Assembly (NCBI GenBank): GCA_024509875.1
Contig: JAMPIV010012274.1
Span: 62,001-126,000, forward strand
Origin: Oreohelix idahoensis
Lineage: Eukaryota; Mollusca; Gastropoda; Stylommatophora; Oreohelicidae
Direction of reading: 5' to 3'
DNA length: 64,000 nt
The position numbers and the translations under genes are program-made. Below, piece by piece: positions 10,359-21,034 of the stretch; positions within the stretch are counted from its first letter, which is position 1; each line of letters opens with the position of its first letter. The notes below the pieces were generated by a model, which saw only the letters and a list, made by a program, of their open reading frames with translations, did no database searches and was not told where the DNA came from.

Positions 10359-10550
10359 TATATTGGGGTCTCGCTCTTGGGATTTTGAATCTTTAACTAT
10401 TAAAAATATTGGGGGTAATTCACTTCAGGGAATATAAGAATTAAAAGGTATCCTTGGGTGGAATTAAATAAGGTTGAGCTCACGGTGCCTGTGTTGTCCA
10501 TTAGAGATTGAATTGTTGGTTAGACATTGTATAAATTTACATAATAGACA
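10359..10550 (+). promoter_or_regulatory. Leader and possible primer-binding site of retrotransposon C
   Basis: The internal region starts TATATTGGGGTCTCGCTCTT directly after the LTR. A TGG (10364-10366) within a few bases of the LTR is where a tRNA primer usually pairs, so about 10364-10381 is the candidate site. I cannot match it to a specific tRNA. The ~190-bp leader has no long ORF and ends at the gag ATG. Confidence 0.5.
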
Positions 10551-12647
10551 ATGACGGACCTGGCCAAATTTCGATCTGCTGCGGTTCAGACTGCAAAAGA
10601 GTTAGGATTAGATGGGCAAGTTATGGTTGCCTATGTCACGACGGAATGTGACAAATTTATTGAACGTGAAGAAAGAAGGTTTGAAGCCGAAAGAAAGTTA
10701 GAGGCTGACAGGGAAATTAAGAAGTTACAGTTTGAAGCTGAGGCTGAGACTAAGAGGTTGCAGATTGAGGCTGACAAAGAGGCTAAAGCATTGGAAGCCG
10801 AGGAAAGAAGACAAGCTGCAGAAAGGGAAGAGAAGAAATTAGCTGCAGAAAGAGAAGAGAAGAAATTAGCTGCAGAAAGAGAAGAGAAGAAATTAGCTGC
10901 AGAAAGAGAAGAGAAGAGATTAGCTGCAGAGAGGGAAGCAGAAAAGGAGGAGAAGAGATTACAAAGGGAACATGAGTTACGACTAAGGGAGTTTGAGTTT
11001 CAAGGCCATGCTCCTGAAAATGGTGCCAGTCCCTTTGCCTCTGATGCTACGGTTACTCAGGGAGCCTCGACCTCAGCTATGAACTTTCATTTAGATCATT
11101 TTGTTGAGAAAGACGATGATATTGAGAGCTATATAAATAGGTACGAACTATTAGCTACCACGTATGGGTTAGAGAGAGAAAGGTGGAGCTTAAAGTTATC
11201 TCAGGGACTTCGTGGGGCAGCTTATGAAGTTTTTGCAAAAATGAGCAGAGGTGATCAGGAAAATTATGACATGCTAAAGCAGGCTCTTTTGTTAAGGTAT
11301 GAAAAGAATGCAGAGTTTTACAGGAAAAAATTTAGGAATGCTAAACTACTGTCAGGTGAAACCTATCACCAGTTCTCTGCACGCATAGAGACATACTTGG
11401 AGAAATGGACTTCTCTGGGGAAAACCCAAGATCTTAAGGAAATGGTCCTTATAGAGCAACTAAGAGAGTCCATGGCTCCAGACCTGAGAAAGTTTCTCAT
11501 GGAACAAGGTGCAGAGAGGCTGGGTGAGTTGCTAAATGTTGCTGAAAGGTATCAAGCAGCTCAAGCAGAGGTAACAGGTAATAAAAAGAAACAGGTGGAT
11601 AACTTTAGGGCACCACAGAACTTTAATAAATTTGATCCTAAGGATCAAAATAAAGGTAAGCACCAATTTGATAGGCCACGGTATGAAAATAAAAATAAAT
11701 TCCCACAATTCGATGAAAGGAAATATAATGAAAGAAAATCTTTCAACCAAGGAAAAAGGTGGTGTAAAAATTGTCAGATGGACAATCATGACACTGACCG
11801 TTGCAGAAGGAAACCTGTGTATATGGCAACCCTTCAGGTCAGGTCGACCTCAAGACAGGAGGAGGATATTATGTTAGATACCACTCCAGAAGAGATGAGG
11901 AAGGCACAGGCTGGGGATAAAACACTCAAGCCTTGTTTCAGAAAATTGTCAACTTGTCATACAACTCCAGGCAAGGGAGATTTCTACATGAAAAACAAGT
12001 TGATGTATAGGAAGACTGGAGCTAGATCCAAGGGTCACGGACAGCTGGTTCTTCCAAAAAGATACAGGACAGAATTAATAAGGAGCCTACATGTGAAACC
12101 AGATGGGGACCATGAGAAGATAGGTACCATCATTCAAAAGGTGGCTCACAATTATTATTGGCCCAAAGCAAGATGGGACATTGAGAACTTTGTAGAAAGG
12201 TGTAGTATAGCACATGAGGGAACACCCACAAGTGGGAACATGGATCAGGACCTGGACACGCCATGGGGCAAAATCAGGCCTAACAATAAAAGGAAAAATA
12301 AATTTGATAAAGTGGACCAAATGGAATGGGAAGCCCCTTTTCACGGACAAGCTTCACTTAACTGTTTTACAATGGCCACTATGCGGAGAGTGCAAAAGGA
12401 TGTCTTACCCCAGGATAAGCCGACAATCCCTCAATCGGACTTAAACCAACTGGAGGAAGAAGATGTAGAGAGGAAATCTCTCATCAAGAATTTTAAGAGG
12501 GGAGAAAGCCCCAAAAGAAAAATTGGTAGCGGTCGTTTTGTGAATGATAATTCTGGGAGGAAAAATCATCACTATAAAGCTTCGAGTGGAAGAGACCATA
12601 CCGGTGCATGGACAAATAGGTCCACACAATTAAAGGTCCATATGTAG
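10551..12647 (+). CDS. gag plus N-terminal integrase fragment of retrotransposon C
   Basis: A 698-residue open frame. Residues ~35-148 form a long charged coiled coil with nine-residue tandem repeats (EEKKLAAER type, 27-bp DNA units near 10820-10945). Residues ~180-345 resemble a Gypsy/SCAN-like capsid. A zinc knuckle of form CX2CX4HX4C covers C405-C408-H413-C418. I see no protease D[ST]G motif after it. Residues ~445-555 instead match the linker and HHCC zinc-binding N-terminus of a Gypsy integrase (H514, H521, YYWPKAR, C551), with the last Cys replaced by Ala554. Residues ~556-698 are Lys/Asn-rich and not recognisable; an integrase catalytic core would be expected here. Gag should form particles; the integrase part looks non-functional. 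The frame then passes to the next ORF through a -1 shift. Confidence 0.85.
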   Translation: MTDLAKFRSAAVQTAKELGLDGQVMVAYVTTECDKFIEREERRFEAERKLEADREIKKLQFEAEAETKRLQIEADKEAKALEAEERRQAAEREEKKLAAEREEKKLAAEREEKKLAAEREEKRLAAEREAEKEEKRLQREHELRLREFEFQGHAPENGASPFASDATVTQGASTSAMNFHLDHFVEKDDDIESYINRYELLATTYGLERERWSLKLSQGLRGAAYEVFAKMSRGDQENYDMLKQALLLRYEKNAEFYRKKFRNAKLLSGETYHQFSARIETYLEKWTSLGKTQDLKEMVLIEQLRESMAPDLRKFLMEQGAERLGELLNVAERYQAAQAEVTGNKKKQVDNFRAPQNFNKFDPKDQNKGKHQFDRPRYENKNKFPQFDERKYNERKSFNQGKRWCKNCQMDNHDTDRCRRKPVYMATLQVRSTSRQEEDIMLDTTPEEMRKAQAGDKTLKPCFRKLSTCHTTPGKGDFYMKNKLMYRKTGARSKGHGQLVLPKRYRTELIRSLHVKPDGDHEKIGTIIQKVAHNYYWPKARWDIENFVERCSIAHEGTPTSGNMDQDLDTPWGKIRPNNKRKNKFDKVDQMEWEAPFHGQASLNCFTMATMRRVQKDVLPQDKPTIPQSDLNQLEEEDVERKSLIKNFKRGESPKRKIGSGRFVNDNSGRKNHHYKASSGRDHTGAWTNRSTQLKVHM

Positions 12648-14548
12648 CTTTGTTAAGAACGTGGACTGATGAAAAGGCAGAGGAAAACATTACATCTTCA
12701 TACCAATATGTGAATGAGCTGACCACTCGGTTGAAAACTGGCTGGAAACTTGCCAATGAAAATTTGAAACAAGCCAGGAAGAAACATGCTGCCTATTATA
12801 ACAGGAAGGCGAAAGACAGAAATTTGGCTGTGGGAGAGAAGGTACTGCTTCTTTTGCCCGGGAGTCAGAATAAGTTACAAATTGGATGGCAGGGTCCATA
12901 TACAGTTCTAGAGAAGGTGTCTAGAACAAATTATAAGATAGATAAGAAGGGGAAAGAAAAAATCTATCATGTGAATCTCCTGAAGAAATATTTGGAAAGA
13001 GAACATCAGGAAGAGACACACTTGTTGACCTTGTCCATCGCCATGGAGATGAAAAAGGAACCACTTTCATCATTTGAATATCCATTACACCCCTGTGAGA
13101 CAGCAGCACAGGTGAAAATCAGTACACATTTAACGAAAACTCAGAAAGAGAGAGTGCAACAGGTTCTAAAGAATCATGCAGAGGTGTTAACAGACCGACC
13201 AGGGCATACAAACCTATTGGAATATGATATGAAACTCATAGACTCCACACCTGTCTGTATGAAACCATATTCGATTCCGTTTGCTAAGGAAAAAGCTTTG
13301 AAGGAAGAGATAGACTATCTATTGAAGGAAGGAATTATTTCGCACAGTGAGTCTTCGTATAGTTCCGGGGTGGTACTCTTAAGGAAGCCCTCTGGAGAAC
13401 ATAGACTCTGTATAGATTACAGGAGACTGAATGCTATTACAGAAGGACAGGTGGATCCATTGCCGGATACAAATCAGCTGTTTGCCAGACTAAATAAAGC
13501 TAAATATTTCTCAAAAGTGGATCTGAGTAAAGGATACTATCAGATTCCAGTAAAGCCTGAGGTTAGACCATACCTAGCTTTTAGTACCTCAGAAGGACAC
13601 TATGAGTTTAATAGATTGCCATTTGGATTGAAGAATGCGCCTAGTGTCTTCTCTAGAATGATGAGAAAATTATTGGATCCTCTGAATAATCCCTGTATAA
13701 CAAATTTTATGGATGATATCCTTATAGCAACAGAAACATTTGAGGAACACATTGACTCTCTGAACATGCTGTTTGATCGACTTAGGGAGGCAAAGTTAAC
13801 AGCCCGACCAACCAAATGTTGCGTTGGATGTAAAGAATTGGAATTTTTGGGACACACAGTTTATCAGGGAAACATGACCCCTGACCCAAAGAACTTAGAG
13901 AAACTACAGAAAGCCCCGAGACCACAAACCAAGAAGGACGTGAGATCCTTTGTCTCATTATGTGGTTTCTACCAGAAGTATATCAAAAACTTTAATTCCA
14001 TATGTGCACCTTTAACGGAATTGACACGTAAAGGACTTCCAGATCGCATTACATGGACACCACAATGTGAAATGACTTACCAAGAATTGAAGGAAAAGCT
14101 CACAAGTAAACCCATTTTGAAATTACCTGACTTAAGTCAAGAATTCATAGTAAGGACGGATGCAAGTAATATTGGGTTAGGTGCAACTCTACTACAGAAA
14201 TCAGATGCATTGGATGGGGAATTAAGCCCAGTGGCATATGCTAGCAGAAAGTTGAATAAAGCTGAAATCAACTACTCAACTAGCGAAAAAGAATGTCTTG
14301 CAGTAATATGGGCAATAAAGAAATTCAATATTTATCTATATGGGAAGGCATTTAAGTTGCAAACTGACCACAAACCTTTATCGTTTTTAGCACAGGCTAA
14401 GCATGAGAACTCTAGGTTACTCCGATGGTCTTTGCTTCTGGCTCCATATAATTTTAGCATTGAATATATATCTGGAAAAACCAATCTGGGAGCGGATTTT
14501 TTAAGCCGCCATCCGTGTGATGAGAATCACCGTAAACCCCAGAAATAA
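12620..14548 (+). CDS. pol of retrotransposon C: integrase C-terminus, RT, RNase H
   Basis: The open frame begins after a TAG at 12617-12619 and lies in the -1 frame relative to gag; the first Met-like start is 12650 (TTG), so it is probably made by frameshifting or is cut from a longer pol. Counting from 12650: residues ~1-115 are an integrase C-terminal region ending in a GPY/F-type module (GWQGPYTV at 79-86, then YHVNLLKKY). Residues ~170-420 are Ty3/Gypsy RT with FSKVDLSKGYYQI, LPFGLKNAPS and the catalytic FMDD at 353-356. Residues ~495-620 are RNase H (RTDASNIGLG, D504, SEKE, TDHKPL). The stop is 70 bp before the 3' LTR, and no integrase follows. The order integrase-RT-RNase H is that of Ty1/Copia and the Gmr1-like branch of Ty3/Gypsy. 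RT and RNase H look intact. Confidence 0.92.
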   Translation, partial: VHTIKGPYVALLRTWTDEKAEENITSSYQYVNELTTRLKTGWKLANENLKQARKKHAAYYNRKAKDRNLAVGEKVLLLLPGSQNKLQIGWQGPYTVLEKVSRTNYKIDKKGKEKIYHVNLLKKYLEREHQEETHLLTLSIAMEMKKEPLSSFEYPLHPCETAAQVKISTHLTKTQKERVQQVLKNHAEVLTDRPGHTNLLEYDMKLIDSTPVCMKPYSIPFAKEKALKEEIDYLLKEGIISHSESSYSSGVVLLRKPSGEHRLCIDYRRLNAITEGQVDPLPDTNQLFARLNKAKYFSKVDLSKGYYQIPVKPEVRPYLAFSTSEGHYEFNRLPFGLKNAPSVFSRMMRKLLDPLNNPCITNFMDDILIATETFEEHIDSLNMLFDRLREAKLTARPTKCCVGCKELEFLGHTVYQGNMTPDPKNLEKLQKAPRPQTKKDVRSFVSLCGFYQKYIKNFNSICAPLTELTRKGLPDRITWTPQCEMTYQELKEKLTSKPILKLPDLSQEFIVRTDASNIGLGATLLQKSDALDGELSPVAYASRKLNKAEINYSTSEKECLAVIWAIKKFNIYLYGKAFKLQTDHKPLSFLAQAKHENSRLLRWSLLLAPYNFSIEYISGKTNLGADFLSRHPCDENHRKPQK

Positions 14549-14600
14549 TAATAAATTTCTCTATGTGTATATAGAATAAAGGACTGACATATAATGTCTG

Positions 14601-14615
14601 TTTTAAGAGGGGAGG
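14601..14615 (+). promoter_or_regulatory. Polypurine tract of retrotransposon C
   Basis: TTTTAAGAGGGGAGG lies directly against the 3' LTR start (TGTCATG at 14616). A purine run at this place primes plus-strand DNA synthesis in LTR retrotransposons. Its position confirms that RNase H is the last pol domain. Confidence 0.88.
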
Positions 14616-16642
14616 TGTCATGAAATATTCTAATCCACATATATAAATTATTAGGTAAATATGAAGCCTAACAAATAAAATTAATAAAGAGAAGAGCAAT
14701 GGTAAAATGACAGTGCTGTCACAAGGAATGTACTCGAAATCCCCCTTGTTTTCTGCTTCGTCTGCAAATTGTAACGCTTTCACGTTGATATAAAAGCTTA
14801 CTGTATTATTACCCGCTTTCTTCAATGAAACGTGTGCTGTATTTCTTGGAAAAACATTAAGAGGCAGACTGCGTAATGACCTAAATTTTAAATTCCATTC
14901 ATGTCTTTTTCTACATTACGTTACCAAAACGAACGAACAGATGGACAAAAGGATAGCGAGAAGGGAGAGGCAGAAAGCCGAACATTAAACACGCGTCGCG
15001 CGATACACAATTACTACTATCACGCGTGTAAGTCTACATGCACTAATTTTTTTTCAGACGGACAGTGATAAAATACACTACCCTTTCCCAGAGTTAGGTT
15101 TATAAATCATAACAGACTCTTATTAGAAAAGATAACATTAGATGGGTTTACGGTTGAAAACATAACAGTACCCAGACAGCACATCTTCGAACCAGGAGGT
15201 AGAAGAAATTGCATATTTTGAACGCAGCCACGTAGCTCCTTTAAATTAGTATTTTTGGGTCCCTTAGGGCTTGCTGACAAATAATATGTAAAACGTTACG
15301 CAAATAGTCCAGGAATTAATAAATTATACCCAAAATAAAATATTGGGGGTGCCTGACAGCATAAAATCATTTCTGCTCATAAGATTTTTTTTTAACGTGT
15401 TTGAAAAAAATTTACGTTACAGAAATAGCCTACCATGTAAACTCCAAATTGATTGGAGCGCAACAAATGAAAGCCTAACCACGATTGGTCGGGCTATAAA
15501 TACTATCTTGGTTGTTAGGGGAGACGGGAAAAGATAACATTTTTTCAAACACTTGTCGAAACGTGGCTCATTGGCCAGTCTCGCTGATATACACACTTGG
15601 GAGCGTTAGTTCGAAACCACTTGTTTAAAATAGCTTGATAAAGCATCAGTGCGTTGAAGCCAGCATATATTTTGCTCAATAAAAGCCTGGAACATAGGCA
15701 GATGGAAATTTGTGCCAGTTTGTGCCAGAATTCATTGCTAATCAACGTATCTGTGTTATTCGTATGAATTGTGGGACAGTGGTCTTGATGGTACTGAGCA
15801 GCACCTAGTCAGAGCTTTGCTGAATCCAGAGTCGGACAGCATACTCCTTGGTCTTTTTAGCTATCAGTGAGGTGTCTCCTGAGCCCAGAGGAGAATTCGA
15901 GCAGAGGAGTCCTTTCCTGCCGCCATCACGCCAGATAAGCGAATTGGCCAGCTGAGCTCAACATTATGTCCCCTCATATTGAACTGACTTTATAAAATTA
16001 ACATTAAGAGGGGAATTTACTTGTCTTAAAATCAGGAACTGTGAACATCTCCAATACGGGTCCCTAAAGACAAACTATTGAAGTCATGATGACAAATACC
16101 AACAGAGCTTGAACAAAACAAAACCAGTATTACCTCATTTTACTACTACACAACTGACACACATAGAACATTTGTAATAATATATGTCACTACAATATTC
16201 ATATTAAATACATTCTGTACATAACTTGTAATTTAAATTGATTGTGCTTCCTGGTTCCCTTGTAGTTGAATCAGGACACATATTCATTCATGCCAGTAAT
16301 GAATACATATTGTTATTCGAAAGTTTATCAGTGACTCTTTTAAGATATCTTTGTAGAGTGTTATATGTATGTGAGTGTCACAGTGTTGTCAAGAGTAGTG
16401 GATTAAATTAAATTGTTTATCTGTCTGTTGTTGTGACTTACACTTCATCATACACATACCCTAGACACATAACGTAGCATCACACTATTCCAGAATAATT
16501 CTGACTGAGATATAGAGATATGTGGTAGCAAGTAAGGTTATCTATAATACACTACTCTTAATAGATATAGATACCTTCACAGCTGATCTCAGTCAGTACA
16601 CTAAGTTCCCTATAAGTATTTATAACATCCCACTTCACCACA
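14616..16642 (+). mobile_element. 3' LTR of retrotransposon C
   Basis: 2027 bp from TGTCATG to TTCACCACA, uninterrupted, and nearly identical to the 5' LTR. It preserves the empty piggyBac site near 14858. It contains candidate TATA-type words (TATAAAAGC near 14791; TATAAATAC near 15496) but no promoter can be assigned by eye. An internal purine run TTAAGAGGGGAATTT near 16002-16016 resembles the true polypurine tract. Confidence 0.95.
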
Positions 16643-16765
16643 ATGGCCACCGACCGAGCAAAGTGGAATCAATTTGTTGTTGCCCTACAAGACGCCACCA
16701 GGCGTAATGGCCACTGACTGCTTTGACGGTCGGCGGCTAAGGATCAAAGAAGAAGAAGACTGGCT
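16643..16765 (+). pseudogene. LINE copy B, part 2: last codons and (GAA)n tail
   Basis: After the right TSD copy (ATGGC, 16643-16647) the LINE frame of 3915-5547 resumes and reaches its TGA at about 16718. It continues with ATDRAKWNQFVVALQD and ends in a GAAGAAGAAGAC tail near 16752-16762. The same 3' end with the same tail type is present on the minus strand at 41325-41440. This proves that element C inserted into a pre-existing LINE. Confidence 0.92.
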
Positions 16766-18853
16766 AGGTTATGCCATCGCCTTACATATTTATATTGGAT
16801 GTAATAACTGGAGCTTGTACCATGATTAAACGTATGTCGTCTTAACGTCCAGCCTGGCCTTCGCAGCTTCTTTATTGTTGATCAGGTTTGTGCAAGCAAG
16901 GCTGAATGTAAAACTGTTACCGGCATATGTGGATGCCTTATCAAGTAACTACATAAGTATATTCGTTATAGAAGGGACTTTCTCCGAAGTACACCTTCAA
17001 CTTATAACACAAGTACTAACGATACAACTGAAGGTGAATCGCTACAACGCTTCCACCACAAGCCTTTTTTTTTGGGGGGGGGCTGGGGGGGGGGGGGGGG
17101 GGGGGGGGGAGGGTTGTGCTAAAATATGCGCGCACACACATACACTCTCACACACACACACACAAATGACTCAAAAGCAACCAAACAATTCTTTGACCGA
17201 AAAATCTCACAAAATGCTTTAAAATGACAGAAAAATCTAAAAAAAAAAAGCTTTAAAATGACTGAAAATTTAAAAAAAAAGAGCTTTAAAATGACCGAAA
17301 GATCTCAAAAACAAATGCCCTAACACGCTATACATGGCAAAAAATGCCAAATAATACCTTAGCAACGGCTCTTAACTCAGCTTACTTTTTAAAGAAACGC
17401 ATATATCATTCAACTAAGCAACGTTTTAGTTATGCAAAAAAAAAAAAAAAACAAACAAACAAGGTGCAAAATCATTAAAATTCTAGCCCTAGTGATTTGT
17501 AAAAGATCTTGTACCAAGTGCCAATCAACCATAAAGAATGGATTTTTCTCGGGAGCAGAGGAGAACAGAAAACAGTGCCGGGGGGGGGGGGGGGGGGGGG
17601 TGGGCGGGGGGGGAGGGCCGCGTAGTATGTACTCTTGAAGCTTTGCAAAAGAAGAATTGCCACATATGAATGATGCTCGAGCTAGCTGGGAAGGGTGAGA
17701 GGTGCTGAAAGGATGACTCATTAGCACAGGTTTGGAAACAAATGGTACCGGGAAAAGGGTTACTTGATCAAACACGTAAACAAATTGTAATAAAACAGGC
17801 AAGATTTCCAAAACTGGACAAACAACTAAGGTAAATGAGATTACACGACAGATGACTAACAGGAAGTTGAAAGCGGTGACGGCGCTTCAGTGAAATAAAA
17901 GAAAAAGATTCTGGGGGAAATAAAGGACATTTTTTTGTTCAAATATGTGTAAAACAAACTTGTTTCCTAAACATACAGCTGTTTCTCTTGGTTTCTTTGG
18001 TTTTTTCCGTTCCCTGAAGATGACTCGAGTAGACGTCACATTGATCGCTTTTTTATTCTCACAAAAAACGTGCATGTTTGCACATTATGTGAAATCAAAA
18101 CTAAGACTTTGAAAGTAGACATCGCATCAAAACTGCATCTACGCTTTTTTGTTTTGTTTGTTTGTTGTTGTCTTTCTAGAAATAAGCTCTATATTTAAGA
18201 CTTGTAAACTTGAAACAGCGGACACATAGAACAGCTGGCAGAAATAATTCGACAACCCGTTCTTTGCGGTCTCAACACTGCAGCGTACTATATTCCAACA
18301 TATGTAGAATACGTCTTATCAAAAGTCGCATGAGAAGGATGATTCTGACCTCTCATTCATATAACTGAATCATCCATAACATTCACTGGCATGTGTCCAC
18401 TAGTTCAAAACACTGGAATGAACTTAAACATTTGATAAGAAAATTCTCAGCTAATTCTCACAGCAAAATCTCACTTAGCATCTGCACGACTCGGCATAAA
18501 CTCTCATTCCACAAACATTCATTACTAGCTCAAAATTATAACCACAATCTGCCTCGAATATTTAACTACACTTTCGGTCCTTCCAACATCAAGGGGATTC
18601 AAAAGCCACTCCATATTTTTAGATATTTATATCCTTACTTTGATATTTTGGACATAAACGAAACAACTATCAAAAGTTGTATTTTTTATTTAATTTCAAG
18701 AAACGAAACAAAATAAAATAACATTTAATTTGACCAATAAACTTGCGTTACACAAGACAATAAAAATTTCTGCATGCTATGAAGTCACGTGTTGGACAGG
18801 CCACTGCTTTGTTAGTGTGACGTCGTTTTTTCATTCATAAACCAGCATTCAAT

Positions 18854-18854
<1 letters not shown>
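16766..18854. other. Non-coding stretch with G-runs, CA repeats and a small tandem repeat
   Basis: Contains a ~30-base G-rich run (17077-17110), a CA-rich patch (17130-17163), another G-run (17579-17615), an A-run with AAAC repeats (17434-17462), and three to four copies of a ~30-bp unit around GCTTTAAAATGAC (17185-17330). The ORFs here are low complexity or anonymous. I see no gene. Confidence 0.6.

Positions 18855-18892
<38 letters not shown>
18855..18892. repeat. (CT)n microsatellite
   Basis: About 19 CT units without interruption. Confidence 0.95.
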
Positions 18893-18894
<2 letters not shown>

Positions 18895-20080
18895 TTTGAT
18901 AGTTAATAAATAAATATTATGTGGCCGGGTAGGGTAGTGGGGATTGCTGTTTTGAATCGAGAGTATTAGATTTTGATTACTAGCTAGCCTGCTAGAGGTG
19001 ATGATTTCTCTCTACAGACTTACAGGAATTTACCAGGTTCGGGGACAATCCTCTATGATGTTTTATTTTTAGAGCATATGGTTATTATTTGTGTTGCACC
19101 TGCAACGATTAGCTTTGGCATGATCCTTTAATAATTTGTATGATGGCTAACTGCAAACATATGATTCGTCAACAGCATTTGTGTTCAATGAAACAAATGT
19201 TTATTCAATTTCCAACAAGAACTGGGTTAAGTCAAATGGTAACCACACCAAATTTGCATAATAGCATGTTGACATTTAATAAACAAGCATAAAAAGTCAA
19301 TGCATTATTTTAATGATGCAATATTCCTTATTGCATCTCGTAATCTTTTTAAGTTGCTAAAACATGGCGTGGCTCCTCTATCCTTCTAGTGTTCCTTCGT
19401 TTATTTGTTAATGTGGTCTAGATTTCACGTTTTTCTTATCTCTTCATTTCAATGAAGAGCCAAACTTTCTCTTATTCATTAGTATTCCTTAGTTTGACTT
19501 TCTCTCAGCTTAAGGACCTTCATTCTTGGTAAAAGGTTCAGATATATGCCTGGGTTTACAATTCTTTACCCAGTTTTCGAGCGTAGCTCCGTTTCAGTTA
19601 TGACTGTGGGCTCTAACAGTTATTGCATGCAATTCTTAGCACTACTTACGTTTCTCGTGAATTCACAAAATATAACATTCTACATTTCGAAGTTACACAG
19701 TTGCTTTAATTGTGCGAAGTCAATCTCCTCTATAGAATATCACTGAGCAAAGAGAATTACGTCTTGTCTCGACCGCTCTAAATTCATTACTCATCAAAAA
19801 AAATGGCTTCATCTCTCGTTCATTCCGGGGGAAGAAAAAGGACTGAGCTTAACCATTGGTGGGAAATCACGTGACCAATGCTTGGCGTAAGCGAAGCTAC
19901 CCTAATTAATGCTTGGCGTTTCGAAGCGAAGCTTGGCCTAAAATAATGCGTGGCGTTTCGAAGCTAACCTGGTTTAATTAAACATCTGCGTTGAGATTTT
20001 CTTTTATCTTCTGTTTCTATAAAAATTTATTTTATATTAATATAGTCTATATCTGAAAACTCACGGTATACGCGGTTACA
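18893..20080. other. Anonymous AT-rich region with a short degenerate tandem repeat
   Basis: Nothing coding recognised. At 19878-19978 a ~36-bp unit starting AATGCTTGGCGT occurs three times (words AATGC[TG]TGGCGTTTCGAAGC). Its third copy runs into AT-rich sequence. Confidence 0.5.
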
Positions 20081-20314
20081 ATTACACACATGAAGGTATG
20101 TTTCAGGCACTCGTGAGAAATAATCGTAATGAAGTAGAGCCTGTTGGCAAGGAGGATAGTGTGATTCGCTTCCGTAGCTAGGCTGTGGTGCAGTTCGAAA
20201 GGTCCTAGGTTCAATTCTCCGGTAAGCCACTCACATCTGCTGTTTTTCTGTTGTCTAGTTTTTCTACTTCTTTATTTCTCACGAGTGCCTGAAACAGACC
20301 TTTATGTGTGTAAT
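20081..20314. mobile_element. 234-bp inverted-repeat element with tRNA-like centre
   Basis: Outer arms of 43 bp (20081-20123 and 20272-20314) are reverse complements with about two mismatches and share TTTCAGGCACTCGTGAG. Between them lies a tRNA-like stretch: GTAGCTAGGCTGTGGTG (A-box-like, ~20176) and AGGTTCAATTCTCC (B-box-like, ~20208). It could be a MITE that captured a tRNA-SINE head, or a fold-back SINE derivative. No clear TSD was found. Confidence 0.6.
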
Positions 20315-21030
20315 ATTTATTTATTTACTGTTTACAGACCTCGGGTTTCCACTCTGTATTTGTTTAAATCTTTATTTCAACGTATGTTTCATACACATTA
20401 GTTGGATATGAATAAAAAAATAATAATAATTTAAAAATAGGAAGTAAGTTTTAAATCTCCCTGTATATTCACCTTTTCACGGATTAATCCGACTCTAACA
20501 TACAGAACTCAACACTTACCCGAAAATATCCTGAAACTCACCGAAGTCATTCCGGCATGTGGATAAAGTTACAGCTATTATTTAACTTAACATAGTACTC
20601 ACTTGCCATAACCGTGACCGTGGTATTCATTAACACAAACTATTCTTTAACCCCCACCCACATCATCCCTTCACACTTTCAAAATCCAGTGGAAAATTGT
20701 TTTATTGTTTGTGTGTCTCACGATTAAAAAATGTATTTCTCTAGGATTTCAATGGTTGCTTCTCCTTTCTTTTCTCGTGAACACAATTTACCTGCTAGTT
20801 TTAATTGATCACAGAACACCTGGTATTCTCTTGCTGGAGCATAATTCAGCGGATTCTTTTCTGTCCCTACCCCCGACCCAAACATCCAATCAACAACTTT
20901 GTGTTTATGTCCAGCATTCCAAGTAAAACACAACATGAAAAGTATTTTAAAACTACAATGAAAACATAATCTGAGTGTGCTGTTTACATTTTGAAGAAAT
21001 TTTTTTTTTTAATTTAAATTAAAACTCTAT
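20315..21030. other. No gene seen
   Basis: AT-rich sequence with only anonymous short frames. No repeat or motif stands out. Confidence 0.4.
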
Positions 21031-21034
21031 TGAA

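Noticed and set aside
11532..12756. Minus-strand frames opposite gag/pol of element C (for example 11532-11789, 12087-12350)
   Set aside because: They mirror the plus-strand coding frame and have no domain content of their own.
16875..17222. 115-codon frame crossing the G-run
   Set aside because: Half of it is poly-Gly and His/Thr from G-run and CA-repeat translation.
18393..18716. 107-codon frame in non-coding DNA
   Set aside because: No domain, AT-driven composition and no splice or promoter support.
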